DNA of 64,000 nt from Omphiscola glabra (lineage: Eukaryota; Mollusca; Gastropoda; Lymnaeidae), in the NCBI GenBank assembly GCA_964017045.1, contig OZ024808.1:29730495-29794494 (forward strand), given 5' to 3'. The notes beneath the pieces are model-generated. The model was not told where the DNA came from. It worked only from the letters and a program-made list of their open reading frames with translations, and did not search any database. Shown here one piece after another: positions 21,595 to 33,785 of this stretch. The position numbers and the translations under genes are program-made. Each line of letters begins with the position of its first letter. Position 1 is the first letter of the stretch.

Positions 21595-21846
21595 GAAGGA
21601 CTGTGTTCAAGCCGTGTAAAGGAAATAGTGGAACAAGGACTGTGTTCAAGCCGTGTGAAGGAAATAGTGGAACAAGGACTGTGTTCAAGCCGTGTGAAGG
21701 AAATAGTGGAACAAGGACTGAGTTCAAGCCGTGTGAAGGAAATAGTGGAACAAGGACTGAGTTCAAGCCGTGTGAGGGAAATAGTGGAACAAGGGCTGTG
21801 TTCAAGCCGTGTGAGGGAAATAGTGGAACAAGGACTGTGGAGGCTT
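21595..21846. repeat. Minisatellite, 39-bp unit, about 6.5 copies
   Basis: The unit is agccgtgtgaaggaaatag-tggaacaaggactgtgttca. Length is 13 codons, so all three plus frames stay open for long stretches (for example SRVKEIVEQGLCS repeated). The frame at 21583-21984 runs on into non-repetitive GC-rich sequence but shows no recognisable domain. Probably non-coding. Confidence 0.93.
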
Positions 21847-22890
21847 GAAATAGAAAGACAGGACAACGATACAAGAAAAAAGTTTCGAAAATTCTTCAGC
21901 AGGCAGGGTTCCAGGGGTTCCGGTCGACAAGTCTGTGGTGGCTTTCCGATTTGGAAGCGTTGGCCACCGACCCCTCAACGTTAACCCGGGAAACAAGACC
22001 ACCATTACGTGCCCCGCTGTGGCAGACAAGGTCATGTATGGACCTGCCGGAAATAAACAGCTTCTACAGGGCTTACCAGATGGAAGAAAAGGCAGATACA
22101 GGGTAGGGATCATGATTACAAGTTGCCGTTAAGGGATATGAGGCGAGAGGCTGTGGTGGAAGTCTCTGGTCGATGATTCTAAATATGCAGCCCTGAGAAA
22201 GCTGCTCTTAGGCAACCGTTTCGTCCCAGCTATTCGCAAACTAGTTGCGAGGTGGAAACCCCCTGTAGAATCCATCATAGAGGGCGTCCGATGCTTCCCG
22301 GGACGGTTGTGGGGAGATATTAGGACGTTAATATACCGTCCCGATCCTGGGAGAGTGGGCTGCGAACGCTTTAAAGGCAGTGTTTTTGGCCAACCGGACG
22401 TCCCCTAGCGAGGAGGACTCCATCAGCAAACCCGATCGAGCGGTTGCGGGTGGGGTCGGTCCACGCCCCTGTTGGGGGGTCTCTGGCGTGCCCCTGCACT
22501 GTCCAGCGTCGGGGAGACCTGGCGCCTGGCCTGTGTGGTGGAGTGCCAGGGAGGGCATAAGGAGCTTCGGCACGACGGTCCGCTGACGCCATTTCCCAAT
22601 GAGATATTTCAGCAAGCAGAAAAAAATGAAGGAACGACAAGGAATAGAAAGTATTTTGTCGTTTGTTTTCTCCATTTGTCCTGTCTGCTGAGGAAGGCCG
22701 AAACTTTGTTCGTGTAACGTCCTCTCTTTCTATCTCAAGCGTCCATATACCTTGATCTTAGATTCATGAACAATTATTGTCAATCATGAAGATGGAATCG
22801 CAGCCATTTTGGCTCACCACTCCACCAAACGTATACAGAAATGATTGTGTCACGTGGTAGGAACAGCGAGCAGCAGATGTAAACTGATAA
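21847..22890. other. GC-rich single-copy island, no gene recognised
   Basis: Composition changes sharply from the AT-rich surroundings to GC-rich DNA up to about 22720. Several overlapping open frames of 60-115 codons exist on both strands (for example 22328-22675 minus and 22380-22586 plus), as expected of GC-rich DNA with few stops. I find no domain motif and no plausible pair of splice sites. It could hold a decayed coding exon or a transposon fragment I do not recognise. Confidence 0.4.
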
Positions 22891-22895
22891 CAGGG

Positions 22896-22966
22896 CGTGC
22901 GTCATTAAGTCAGCAATGTGACATCATTAAGTCAGCAATGTGACGTCATTAAGTCAACAATGTGAC
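22896..22966. repeat. Short tandem repeat, about 22-bp unit, 3 copies
   Basis: cattaagtcagcaatgtgac occurs three times with minor changes (cattaagtcaacaatgtgac). Confidence 0.85.
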
Positions 22967-22975
22967 GCGTGTAAC

Positions 22976-24892
22976 AACCACAGTGTAGATACGTTAACAT
23001 TACAGGATTACGCTCGAGTATCAGACCATTACGTCATTGCATGAATACACATTTTTGTCTTTTTTTCTTTGTGAAGCATAGTTGACCTAGTTCATCCTTA
23101 AGTTTTGATATGGTAATCATCGCTACACACCCACTTCATGCGGACAGTGGGCTAACACAAATCCACATATTTTTCGTGCAACTTAACAGTTTACTTTCCA
23201 ACACATGTTAACATCTCTTATATATATTACGATTCTGGTGTGACTCGTGCACTGCTTCCTAATAGCTGCTTACTAATCAGCGAATTTGGTATTGACAGTA
23301 TTTTACAAATAATTCTAAATGTTTGAAAGAAAGTGTGAATCAATAATGAGTTCAATAGCGCGCAAAATATAATTCCTGATAACTACCCTAAATGATATGT
23401 TTAAAAAAAAAAAAAAACGCAACTGCGTTTGATGCGTAATATTTTTTTATAGGAAAATGGAATCATCTTAAGTATGGTGGGAAAAATATTCGGTTTAAAA
23501 GTGGTTGGGACATCAGCATATTTAATATAGTTCATGGGCGTGAATTAAAAAGTGTGCAGTGACTTATCATGGGGGAAGGGGTGTAGCTAAAATTGGCATT
23601 CTCAAATGTGCGTTACTTGATTTCATGTTTTGTCAAGGAACAATTTAGTAGATGGGAAGTTCACGCAGTGCTGTCGCCAATGTTTGTCGGGCTATATCTA
23701 GTTTATAATAATTCTTCAGTAATGTAAGATAGTAATTGATGGACTGATTTCAAGTTGTGTAAATAAAATATAAGAACTAGGTATGCTAACCTTTTGCTCT
23801 GTCTATGAATTAAAGTTTAGCATATATTGTTCTTATATTTCAGTAATATAGTGCATCCTTAACTGAACTCTAAGAGAACAAATCTCAACAAAACTGGACA
23901 TCAACCCCCCCCCCCCCCAAATAACGCCCCAACTCTCACACCAACCCGTCCCCCAAAAACTCTGACCGTCTCGAGCCCTCGCGTGACAGGAGATCCGAAA
24001 ATGGTTTCGGCCTCTGTTTTACTCCTTATGTTACGAGCTGTGGTGGTGTCGTTAAAAGGGGCGCCAGGGAGTGGGAGGGAGGGGTGGAGTAACGCGTTCT
24101 TGAACCATTTGCCATTTGGGGCCATTTCCGTCGTCACCGGAAGCCGCTTCACGGCTTTTTGCGCACAAAATTTCGAACCGGTTTGGGAGATGTAGGGTCC
24201 AATATCCTCTTGCTAATCATTTCTTTTCACACACCGACTGGAACCAACGGCCATCATGGAGTCAGGGTGTGATTTGAAATCCCCCTGGGCTGATTAAAAA
24301 CAACGAAGAATTACTAAGAAACAATTTTTTTAAAACGCTTTTACAAAGTTGATAGTGTTATTTTGAACATGCCTGACCAGATTTGTGTGTGTGTGTGTGC
24401 GTGTGTGTGCGCGCGCTCGTGCGTGCTTACCCATTTAAAGATGAATAACTTCATTAGTTCGATTTGACTGAACTCTTGCTAGGTTTGTTTGAGAACACAT
24501 AACTGCTGCTATCTCCGGCTCCACCAATGTTATAGAGCCTAAGTTAGGTACACTTTAAACACATGACATCTTTTTAAGATTATAATGTGGTCTACCCACA
24601 AGTTCCCACATCTTATAAATAAGCAGTTATACTTTCTGATTTGTGGGAAAGATAAATAAAAGGGGAGAAAGGGGTTTAGGGGGGGGGCAAAACAATATGA
24701 TGACACCAAATCATAACATTAATTCAAAACAGGTATTACCGTGGACAAAACAAAACTATCTCTTGTTTTACCTCCGAATGAACAGAGATGTCGTTGGTGT
24801 GTAGCCAACTGAATTGCTGCATTAAAATAAGGATTAGATCAAATCTTTTCGTTAATTTTTGGTGCGGTTAGTGATAAATTATTATCTTAACC
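22976..24892. other. Mixed spacer: poly-C tract, GC-rich patch and (GT)n
   Basis: Mostly AT-rich single-copy DNA. A run of about 14 C residues lies at 23905-23918, followed by a GC-rich patch (23940-24200) with opposed open frames of 83 and 70 codons that show no domain. A (gt)n/(gc)n microsatellite occurs at 24385-24416 and a G run at about 24675-24690. No gene is supported. Confidence 0.5.
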
Positions 24893-25262
24893 CGTAATTT
24901 TAACCACTAATCTTAAGCACTAATCTTAACCAATAATCTTAACCACTAATCTTAACCACTAATCTTAACCACTTATCTTAACCAATAATCTAACCACTAA
25001 TCTTAACCACTAATCTTAACCACTAATCTTAACCACTAATCTTAACCACTAATCTTAACCACTAATCTTAACCCCTAATCTTAACCACTAATCTTAACCA
25101 CTAATCTTAACCACTAGTCTTAACCACTAATCTTAACCACTAATTTTAACCACTAATCTTAACCACTAATCTTAACCACTAATCTTAACCACTAATCTTA
25201 ACCACTAGTCTTAACCCCTAATCTTAACCAATAATCTTAACCACTAATCTTAACCCCTAACC
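24893..25262. repeat. 13-bp tandem repeat, about 28 copies
   Basis: The unit is cactaatcttaac with scattered variants (caataatcttaac, cccctaatcttaac, cactagtcttaac). It contains cttaac but lacks the six-base periodicity of animal telomeres (ttaggg/ccctaa). Confidence 0.95.
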
Positions 25263-25384
25263 TTTATCAAAAATTCAAAGGCGTTTTCCCAAAGGTTTTT
25301 TCAATGGAAATAAGTTGTTACAATTGTAGACGTGCTTTCTCGCATTAGCATTGTCAATATTTCATTGCTGTCTTCAAAATTCTG

Positions 25385-27240
25385 GCCACATATAAGAGTG
25401 TCATATATAAGAGTGTCATATATAAGAGTGTCACATATAAGAGTGTCACATATAAGAGTGTCACATATAAGAGTGTCACATATAAGAGTGTCACATATAA
25501 GAGTGTCACATATAAGAGTGTCACATATAAGAGTGTCACATATATAAGAGTGTCACATGTAAGAGTGCATAATATAAAAGTTAAAAATTTAGAGTGTCAC
25601 ATATAAGAGTGTCACATGTAAGAGTGTCACATGTAAGAGTGTCACATATAAGAGTGTCACATATAAGAGTGTCACATGTAAGAGTGTCACATGTAAGAGT
25701 GTCACATGTAAGAGTGTCACATAAAAGAGTGTCACATATAAGAGTGTCACATGTAAGAGCGCATAATATAAAAGTTAAAATTTAGAGTGTAACATATAAG
25801 AGTGTCACATGTAAGAGTGTCACATGTAAGAGTGTCACATGTAAGAGTGTCACATGTAAGAGTGTCACATATAAGAGTGTCACATATAAGAGTGTCACAT
25901 GTAAGAGTGTCACATATAAGAGTGTCACATATAAGAGTGTCACATGTAAGAGTGTCACATATAAGAGTGTCACATATAAGAGTGTCACATGTAAGAGTGT
26001 CACATGTAAGAGTGTCACATGTAAGAGTGTCACATATAAGAGTGTCACATATAAGAGTGTCACATGTAAGAGTGTCACATGTAAGAGTGTCACATATAAG
26101 AGTGTCACATATAAGAGTGTCACATGTAAGAGTGTCACATGTAAGAGTGTCACATGTAAGAGTGTCACATATAAGAGCGTCACATTCAAGAGTGTCACAT
26201 ATAAGAGTGTCACATATAAGAGTGTCACATATAAGAGTGTCACATATAAGAGTGTCACATATAAGAGTGTCACATATAAGAGTGTCACATATAAGAGTGT
26301 CACATATAAGAGTGTCACATATAAGAGTGTCACATATATAAGAGTGTCACATGTAAGAGTGCATAATATAAAAGTTAAAAATTTAGAGTGTCACATATAA
26401 GAGTGTCACATGTAAGAGTGTCACATGTAAGAGTGTCACATGTAAGAGTGTCACATGTAAGAGTGTCACATATAAGAGTGTCACATGTAAGAGCGCATAA
26501 TATAAAAGTTAAAATTTAGAGGGAAACATATAAGAGTGTCACATGTAAGAGTGTCACATGTAAGAGTGTCACATGTAAGAGTGTCACATGTAAGAGTGTC
26601 ACATATAAGAGTGTCACATTTAAGAGTGTCACATATAAGAGTGTCACATATAAGAGTGTCACATATAAGAGTGTCACATATAAGAGTGTCACATATAAGA
26701 GTGTCACATATAAGAGTGTCACATATAAGAGTGTCACATATAAGAGTGTCACATATAAGAGTGTCACATATAAGAGTGTCACATATAAGAGTGTCACATA
26801 TAAGAGTGTCACATATAAGAGTGTCACATATAAGAGTGTCACATATAAGAGTGTCACATATAAGAGTGTCACATATAAGAGTGTCACATATAAGAGTGTC
26901 ACATATAAGAGTGTCACATATAAGAGTGTCACATATAAGAGTGTCACATATAAGAGTGTCACATATAAGAGTGTCACATATAAGAGTGTCACATATAAGA
27001 GTGTCACATATAAGAGTGTCACATATAAGAGTGTCACATATAAGAGTGTCACATATAAGAGTGTCACATATAAGAGTGTCACATATAAGAGTGTCACATA
27101 TAAGAGCGTCCGATATAAGAGCACCCCATATAAGAGTGTCACATATAAGAGTACTATTTATAAGAGTGTCACATATAAGAGCACCCCATATAAGAGCGTC
27201 CGATATAAGAGCACCCCATATAATAGTTTCACATATAAGA
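25385..27240. repeat. Large array of 15-bp units, about 120 copies, with recurring spacer
   Basis: The unit is agagtgtcacatata with a second subtype agagtgtcacatgta. The left half (25385-26540) mixes the two subtypes and contains four copies of a 25-30-bp spacer (gcataatataaaagttaaaa) at about 25567, 25760, 26361 and 26495. The right half (26540-27110) is almost pure atata type. The array decays at 27105-27240 into agcaccccatata/agcgtccgatata variants. Unit length gives long open frames on both strands (RVSHI on plus, VTLLY or ICDTL on minus), which I do not regard as genes. Confidence 0.97.
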
Positions 27241-28335
27241 GTATGTATGTATTTCAATGTATTACCTATAGATATGTACTCATAAATGAAAATATTAATA
27301 AAGTGGTACCAAAAAAAGTTGGGAGTATCTGCTTTAAAACATGACGGAGTGGTCACCAGAACGACTCCCCATGGGGGTGCTGCTTTAGATCATGACAGGG
27401 CGGTCACTAGAACGATCACGACCGAATTTTTGTATTTTGGTCTAGTACTCCAAAGTGGGGGACTCCCTGTGACGAACGCGGAACATACTAGATAAGTTGT
27501 GCCTATCTGAAGGAGAGGCTGCTGGAGAACGGAACGGCTACTCCATCCATCAGACCCCCTCACAGCCATCAGTCCCCCCACCATCAGCCCATCAACACCG
27601 TTCAGTCCCACCCATGAGCCCCACCCATCAGCCCCCACCCATCTTCCCCCTGAACAGCCACCCCCACCCATCAGCCCCCCCCCCCTGGTCCCATCTCCCA
27701 GGGTTCTCGACAAGCCATTAGGTCCCTTAAGGGCTAGTTAGTCGTGCAGGCAGGCACCACGACCAGCTCACGAGCGATGAGTGACGTTTACCGGCGGCTT
27801 GAAAATGTTACACTATTCGGACGACGCTGAGACGGAAGAAACACGTCGGCCGAAATGGGATTATGGCGTGGAAAAAAAAAATCATAGTGCTTTTTTTTTA
27901 ATCGCTGAAGGATTCTTTGTTGAGATGCTTTGGCATGTTTTGTACATTTCAATTATTTTTTTTTTAACCCTGTTTATTATTTTTTAAAAGAAATTTAAAT
28001 GTTATTTTATTCTTACAAATAAAAAATTATCAAAATTCTTAAAATAAAAACAAATTTGTAAAAAAAAAAATTAATAAATAACAATGGTTGCGGGTTTGTT
28101 TAAAAATGGATATTGATATCATAGGCGCATTAAGCACAAGCCTTGCATCCCCCCCCCCCCCCCAAAAAAAAACCACCAAAAAAAAAACCCATGAACCTAG
28201 CAGAACAGTAGTATGGAGGAAGACTGGTAGGCAGGTAGACTATCGAGTGTGATGAAATTACTAGCAAAAGTAAATAAAGAGATGGTTGAAAAAATGTATA
28301 ATGAATTTTTCTGTATCAAAATAAATTAGCTTGGT
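27241..28335. other. Spacer with C-rich low-complexity block and poly-C/poly-A junction
   Basis: 27540-27720 is C-rich and degenerate-repetitive (ccaccatcagccc-type units) and translates to proline-rich sequence in one frame, which is not evidence of a gene. 27880-28080 is extremely AT-rich. At 28149-28190 a run of about 16 C residues passes into A runs, preceded by aagccttgcatcc, which is also the core of the first minisatellite of the window. Confidence 0.5.
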
Positions 28336-28339
28336 AATC

Positions 28340-28735
28340 ACTCGGTAAAGACCTTCACCAAAACTTTTCTTAGAAAGATTCTGAACATGAAATGGCCAAA
28401 CATTGTCATCAACAGAGACTTACTGAAAAGGACATACCAAGAATTTTACTAAAGAGCACAAACATAGAACAAAAGTGAAGTAGGAAGGGTGGAAGTTAAA
28501 GAATACATGGAGGCGCGAGCTAGAGGCAGACACACAAAGTATGGGATACATGGAGACGCGAGCTAGAGGCAGACACACAAAGTATGAGATACATGGAGAC
28601 GCGAGCTAGAGGCAGACACACAAAGTATGGGATACATGGAGACGCGAGCTAGAGGCAGACACACAAAGTATGGGATACATGGAGACGTGAGCTAGAGGCA
28701 GACACACAAAATATTGGATACACTTGGAATGAAAT
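28340..28735 (+). mobile_element. RTE 3' fragment carrying an internal 43-bp tandem array
   Basis: 28370-28440 matches the 9898-13073 RTE at about 12705-12785 (cttagaaagattctgaacat and ggccaaacattgtcatcaac against their counterparts there). 28495-28735 matches 12917-12985, but the piece ggatacatggagacgcgagc...cacacaaagtatg (43 bp) is repeated five times in a row. The corresponding intact sequence, encoding a TWRRELETDTQNMGY stretch, is single-copy in the full element. The repeat therefore arose by tandem amplification inside retrotransposon coding sequence. Confidence 0.85.
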
Positions 28736-28739
28736 GTAA

Positions 28740-28945
28740 GTCATTGTAGGGGGCCTTTTCCCCAATTTTAAAAGGTTCATGCCCCACTGCAGAGGGTCTA
28801 TGCTCCATTGTAGACGGCCTATGCTCCATTGTAGAGGGCCTTAGCCCCAGTGTAGAGGGCCTTAGCCCCAGTGTAGAAGGCCTATGCCTCAGTGTATAGG
28901 GCCTATGCTAAAATATAAAAGGCATTTGACCCATTGTAGCGCGCA
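28740..28945 (+). repeat. 21-24-bp minisatellite apparently derived from the RTE 3' end
   Basis: About nine copies of a unit like ccattgtagagggcctatgc. It follows the RTE fragment at the position where the full-length element has tgtggacggcctatgcccca (13021-13040), which is nearly the same sequence. It is therefore probably a second array seeded by the same retrotransposon copy. Confidence 0.75.
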
Positions 28946-29640
28946 TTTCCCGAGCCGGGTGTAAATGGCACACTAAGTAAATTAAGTAGAGTAGAAAAAT
29001 TAAATATTGTTTTTTTTAAATATCATATTACTTAGAAAAGTTGATACGTTCGTAATAAATGTCATTTTAAAATAATTTTTTGGGGTTTATTTTATCCATT
29101 GAACACACTCTTAAAAGATCACATGTTACCATGGCTACATAACGGCTCTGGTCAAGAGATGCTTAGTTCATTCTACTTTCTCAATGTTTTGAATTGGAAA
29201 TTTTGTGCAATTTAAGAAAATTTCATCCACTTCAGAGCAAACATCAGCAAAATTCCTTCATCTATCGTGATCTTATGTCAACAAATTATTTCATTATTAT
29301 AATAAATTTGACACTCTGTTAACGGAGCGAGACACACGAACGTTAAAAAGCGAAACTTTTTTTGAAGGGTAGGAGGGAGCAACTCTGACACTCGACATCG
29401 GAGTAATGCGTGCAGCGGAAATTATTTGTCACGTCACACTGAATACTTCCGGTTGGATAAAACGCAAAGAAATGCACATTTTGGTGAGCGTCTGCTGGCC
29501 TCACGTGCAAGCTGGGATGACAGAAACGCGCTGGGATGAGATGTGGTGAGAACGGGGCGCATTTGGAATGTCTAAATACCATCTTCTAATGTACACAACA
29601 TGAAGAGTACGGGCTGAAAACGTTTTATTTCAACAATAGA
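28946..29640. other. Single-copy spacer, nothing recognised
   Basis: AT-rich to 29330, then a more balanced stretch (29340-29585) with a 79-codon minus frame of no recognisable domain. No RNA gene or transposon end found. Confidence 0.45.
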
Positions 29641-30010
29641 TCAGAACATAAGACCATACGGTTGGCATAGTAAGGCAAATATATTGATAAGTACAATTTT
29701 TTCAGAGCTAAACAGGCAAATATAATAATAAATACAAATTTTCCAGAGCTAAACAGGCAAATAGAATAATATATACAAGTTATTCAGAGCTTAGCAGGTT
29801 AATAGAGTCATATATAAAGTTTTCCCACGGGCAAATAAATGGATATTTTCACGATTTCCAGAGCTAAACAAAGAGGGTGATATTTATGTTTTTCAATGCT
29901 AACCAGGCAAGGCAAATAGAGTGATAAACACAAGTTTTCCAGAGTTAAACAGGCAAATAGAGCTATATATATATATATTCCAGAGCTAACAAGGCAAAGG
30001 AAATAGATTG
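29641..30010. repeat. Degenerate repeat, about 42-60-bp unit, about 7 copies
   Basis: Copies share ttttccagagctaaacaggc followed by aaatagagtgatatatac. Spacing varies because of indels, so this is an old array. Confidence 0.85.
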
Positions 30011-32362
30011 ATATAGTGTTCTAGCCTGTGTGTTGACCTAATTTTACTTCAACGTAGTATTGTGGCAACCATCTCTTGTCTCCATCCCCTTTTTTATTGT
30101 TTCTGATATTGACGTCACCGATTGACTGTATAGCGCTGCACAAACCCCACCCCACCCTTGGTTGGGGAAAGATTGTGTGAGTTAAAATGTGTACTAAAGA
30201 ATGCTATCAAGGGATGCAATGTCTAGAAATTCTTTTATCGAAGGCTCCAAATTTTTTTCTCTATAAATAAGACAGCACCTTCCTAGCTGGGAAAAGGGTA
30301 ATAGGGGAGATACTGCAATCAGTTAAGCACAATAGGAAATTAGTGAAACAAATTAAGGTTAAACCTGAATTAAGGAACGCAACAAAACAACACACGTGTC
30401 GGCAGGAAGCCTTCGTCAGCGAAAAAAATTGCACTTAGCTGAGAAGTGGATACTACTTATTAATTCTTTATTCAACTTTGGGTTGGGGGGGGGGGGGGGG
30501 ATTCAATACATTTATTTGGCCCCAGGCAGCAAAAAATGCACCTCAGAATAAAGGAATGAATTTTTTAAATAATTAACCTTCTTAGGTTCATACATATCGG
30601 GGTAGGAAACAGGATGTGAACATTTTTACGTGGATGACAATATCTTTAAATCCAATGTTATTCCAGTTGTGAAAAGAGATGGTAGCGTATCTTTTTACAA
30701 ATAAACATATTTTTACAATTAAGAAAATCAATGGCGTTAACGAAACGTGTGTATATTTACATAAGTATACTGTTATGTACTGTTATCAATATGGAGAAAT
30801 TAATCTCTTATTTAAGTGTATGGCTCGTTCTAAAACAGTACACAACAAAAGACGATACCAAATGTTTAATACAATAACAATGAATACGATACTCAATCCA
30901 GGGCTAATTACATTTAATAAGTTTTAATATAATTATTATATGTGTTAATTATAATAAATTACAAAATCAAAAGAAGATATAATTAAATTATTGACTTACA
31001 GTATATTGTTTTGCCTGGTACCGGTACGATGTTAATAAAAATACAATATGCAAAAGTGGTACAATGGCGAAAAGAAATCTACACAGACAGTAAACGAAGC
31101 ACTGTCTAGTAGCACAAATAGAACACACGCTCCAAGTCTTGTGATAAATTATCTACCTCCCTTTTCATTCAATCTATCGACCTTTTTATATTCATTTCCT
31201 ACTGATGTCTATAGAACCGCCTTGCGCATTGTACTCGCTTCTGGCTTTTCCTCCAGTCTTCTACAATGTTCGAATTATGAAACAGGCTATAGATTTAATT
31301 TTAGCCAAGTTTAAATGGAGACTATTTTTAGCTACCCACACCATAAGAATAACGCCGTACACCTAATTGGGTCAGAGTTCACAGCACGTGGAAAGAATGG
31401 ATAATACACGTCATCTACATAACAATACCCATGAAAATCAAAACCTAATCATTGACACACGTGAAAATGTAATTTTGAAAAATGGAGATGTATTAAAATT
31501 TTGATTCACAAATTGAAAATATATTTTCATTTTTACTTTGCGAAAAGTAAAGTGGGTGTACATTGTTATGAGATTGATAACATTTCTTTAAAAATGACAC
31601 TGGCGGCTGTTTCAGACGTGAAAAGAGATTCTTCTTTATATAAAAGAATTCTTTGTTTTATGATTTCCCGATACTTTATTAGAAAATACAGGCAAAAGTT
31701 TATTTAAATTTTTATTACAAATATATCAGTATATCGATTCCGTTAATATACAAATTATTTAAAAAGATATATATAGAGTTTTTGTTTTAAATTTTCGATT
31801 AATTTTTCACAATTTTTAGAGAAAAGAAAATTTAGTTTAGGGGCTTGACAATTTGTACGGTAGGCCCAGCAATGAATCATTTAAAAACACGTGACATCTA
31901 AAGTATAGCTCTAGCGTAGAAATCACCGTCAATGAACTCATTTAGCGTCAGTTCACGCGATCAAATCAGCTTCAAATTTCGCGTCAAATGTTTGTATGAA
32001 CACATGATTGAAAATGTGATCGTATGAACTGATAATGACAATAATCATTTGATCAGTAATCATTAATTTGTTCATTAAGGTCATGTTAGAGAGAAACAAA
32101 TGTAGTTCCAGGGCACGAAAAGGAGCTGGGTAGGTGTATGATATATAGCAGTGAAATACTTCTTAAAATTAATGATTTTAGACAAGTAAATATCATTACA
32201 TAGATAATTCTTTTTAAGATACGGAATTGTGATGAGTTTTCGCAATAGCAGGTGGAGTTATCGCAAAGTGCTTGCCACTATTATCTCGATATCATCAAGT
32301 GATATCTTCTAGTCATTATAACAAGAAACAACATTCACATGACGCGTCAAATATATGAAACA
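30011..32362. other. 2.3-kb mostly single-copy AT-rich stretch
   Basis: Contains a G run (30484-30500), short open frames at 30679-30927, 31048-31314 and 31501-31707 (68-88 codons) with no domain I recognise, and no convincing exon structure. The patch at 30130-30180 (tatagcgctgcacaaacccc then cacccttggttgggga) resembles a LINE 3' tail read in reverse, but too little remains to name it. Confidence 0.45.
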
Positions 32363-32935
32363 CGAACCTTGGTGTTAGGTGGTGATGAGGTCACGAGCCT
32401 TGGTGTTAGGTGGTGATGATGCCACGAACCTTTGTGTTAGGTGGTGATGATGTCACGAGCCTTGGTGTTAGGTGGTGATGATGTCACGAGCCTTGGTGTT
32501 AGGTTGTGATGTCATGAGCCTTGGTGTTAGGTGGTGATGATGACACGAGGCTTGGTGTTAGGTGGTGATGATGACACGAGGCTTGGTGTTAGGTGGTGAT
32601 GATGCCACGAGCCTTGGTGTTAGGTGGTGATGATGACACGAGCCTTGGTGTTAGGTGGTGATGATGACACGAGCCTTGGTGTTAGGTGGTGATGATGACA
32701 CGAGCCTTGGTGTTAGGTGGTGATGATGACACGAGCCTTGGTGTTAGGTGGTGATGATGCCACGAACCTTGGTGTTAGGTGGTGATGATGCCACGAACCT
32801 TGGTGTTAGATGGTGATGATGCCACGAACCTTGGTGTTAGGTGGTGATGATGCCACGAACCTTGGTGTTAGATGGTGAGGATGCCACGAACCTTGGTGTT
32901 AGGTGGTGATGATGTCACGAGCCTTCAGTCAGCCA
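32363..32935. repeat. Minisatellite, 31-bp unit, about 18 copies
   Basis: The unit is gccacgaaccttggtg-ttaggtggtgatgat. Subtypes (gtcacgagcc, gacacgagcc, gacacgaggc, gccacgaacc) are clustered in runs, which indicates local block amplification. Confidence 0.97.
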
Positions 32936-33429
32936 ATCAAATGATCACTTTGTGCATAACGTTCAGTGAGTAGGTTCACGCCCAGGTCTTGTTGGGCCAG
33001 CGGTGCCGTGACGTAGGGCCAGGTATAAATCATATAGCCCCATGCCCCGCGACACGTCATAATGAATTCCCGGCTTATCGCTTTGTCAAACTGACCTAGG
33101 GGACTGAGGGTCGATGACCATACGTCCTGCTAATAATAATTAGCATGCGCTAATGAGGCAGTAGCTTATTGTTCTCAAGACAGGTGTCGTCTAAAATGAT
33201 ACAAATATCCCTAGCAGGAGTTAAGCCAAAGATGTAATCGGTGGTGACCCAAGGTTACCTCACACAGCAAGGCTTGTTAACTGTGGAAGGTGGCTAAATA
33301 AAACATGTTAGTTGTCGACCGAACTGGTGTTTTGACACGCCAGCTAAGACGCCTGGTTATCACAACGTGGCTTTTTAATTGGTCCAATGGCGTTCTTTGT
33401 AAAGCAAATGCCTTGCAAGTCTCAACAAT
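32936..33429. other. Single-copy spacer, nothing recognised
   Basis: Balanced composition, no long open frame. ggtctt, gggccag and gggccagg words around 32985-33030 are not organised as a repeat. Confidence 0.45.
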
Positions 33430-33785
33430 GCGACCCCAAAGTCTCAACAACTTTACCACCAGGTCTCAGCAACTGTAGCCCCAAGTCTCACTAACTCTAA
33501 CCCCAAGTCCCACTAATTGCACCACCAAAATTTCACTTGCCTTACCATCAAGTCTCACCAACACTACCATCACGTCTCACTAACTCCACCACCACGTCTC
33601 ACTAACTCCACCACCAAGTCTCACTAACTTTACCACCAGGTCTCATCAGCTCTACCAAAAGTCTCACCAACTCTACTACCAAGTCTCACAAACTCTACCA
33701 CCAACTTTACCACCAGGCCTCACCAACTCAACCACAAGTCTCACTAACCCCACCACCACGTCTCAACAACTCAACCACCGTGCTA
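33430..33785. repeat. Degenerate minisatellite, about 23-bp unit, about 15 copies
   Basis: The core is aagtctcactaactc-taccacc, with frequent substitutions and length changes. It fades into unique sequence at both ends. Confidence 0.88.

Noticed and set aside
21847..22720. Protein-coding gene in the GC-rich island
   Set aside because: Overlapping frames on both strands are what GC-rich DNA gives by chance. No domain motif, start context or splice pair convinced me.
24893..25262. Interstitial telomeric repeat
   Set aside because: The period is 13 bp (cactaatcttaac). Animal telomeres are ttaggg; only a partial resemblance in cttaac exists.
25802..27356. Repeat proteins RVSHI (plus) and VTLLY/ICDTL (minus)
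   Set aside because: Both strands are open simultaneously because the unit is 15 bp without stops. This is a property of the minisatellite, not evidence of coding.
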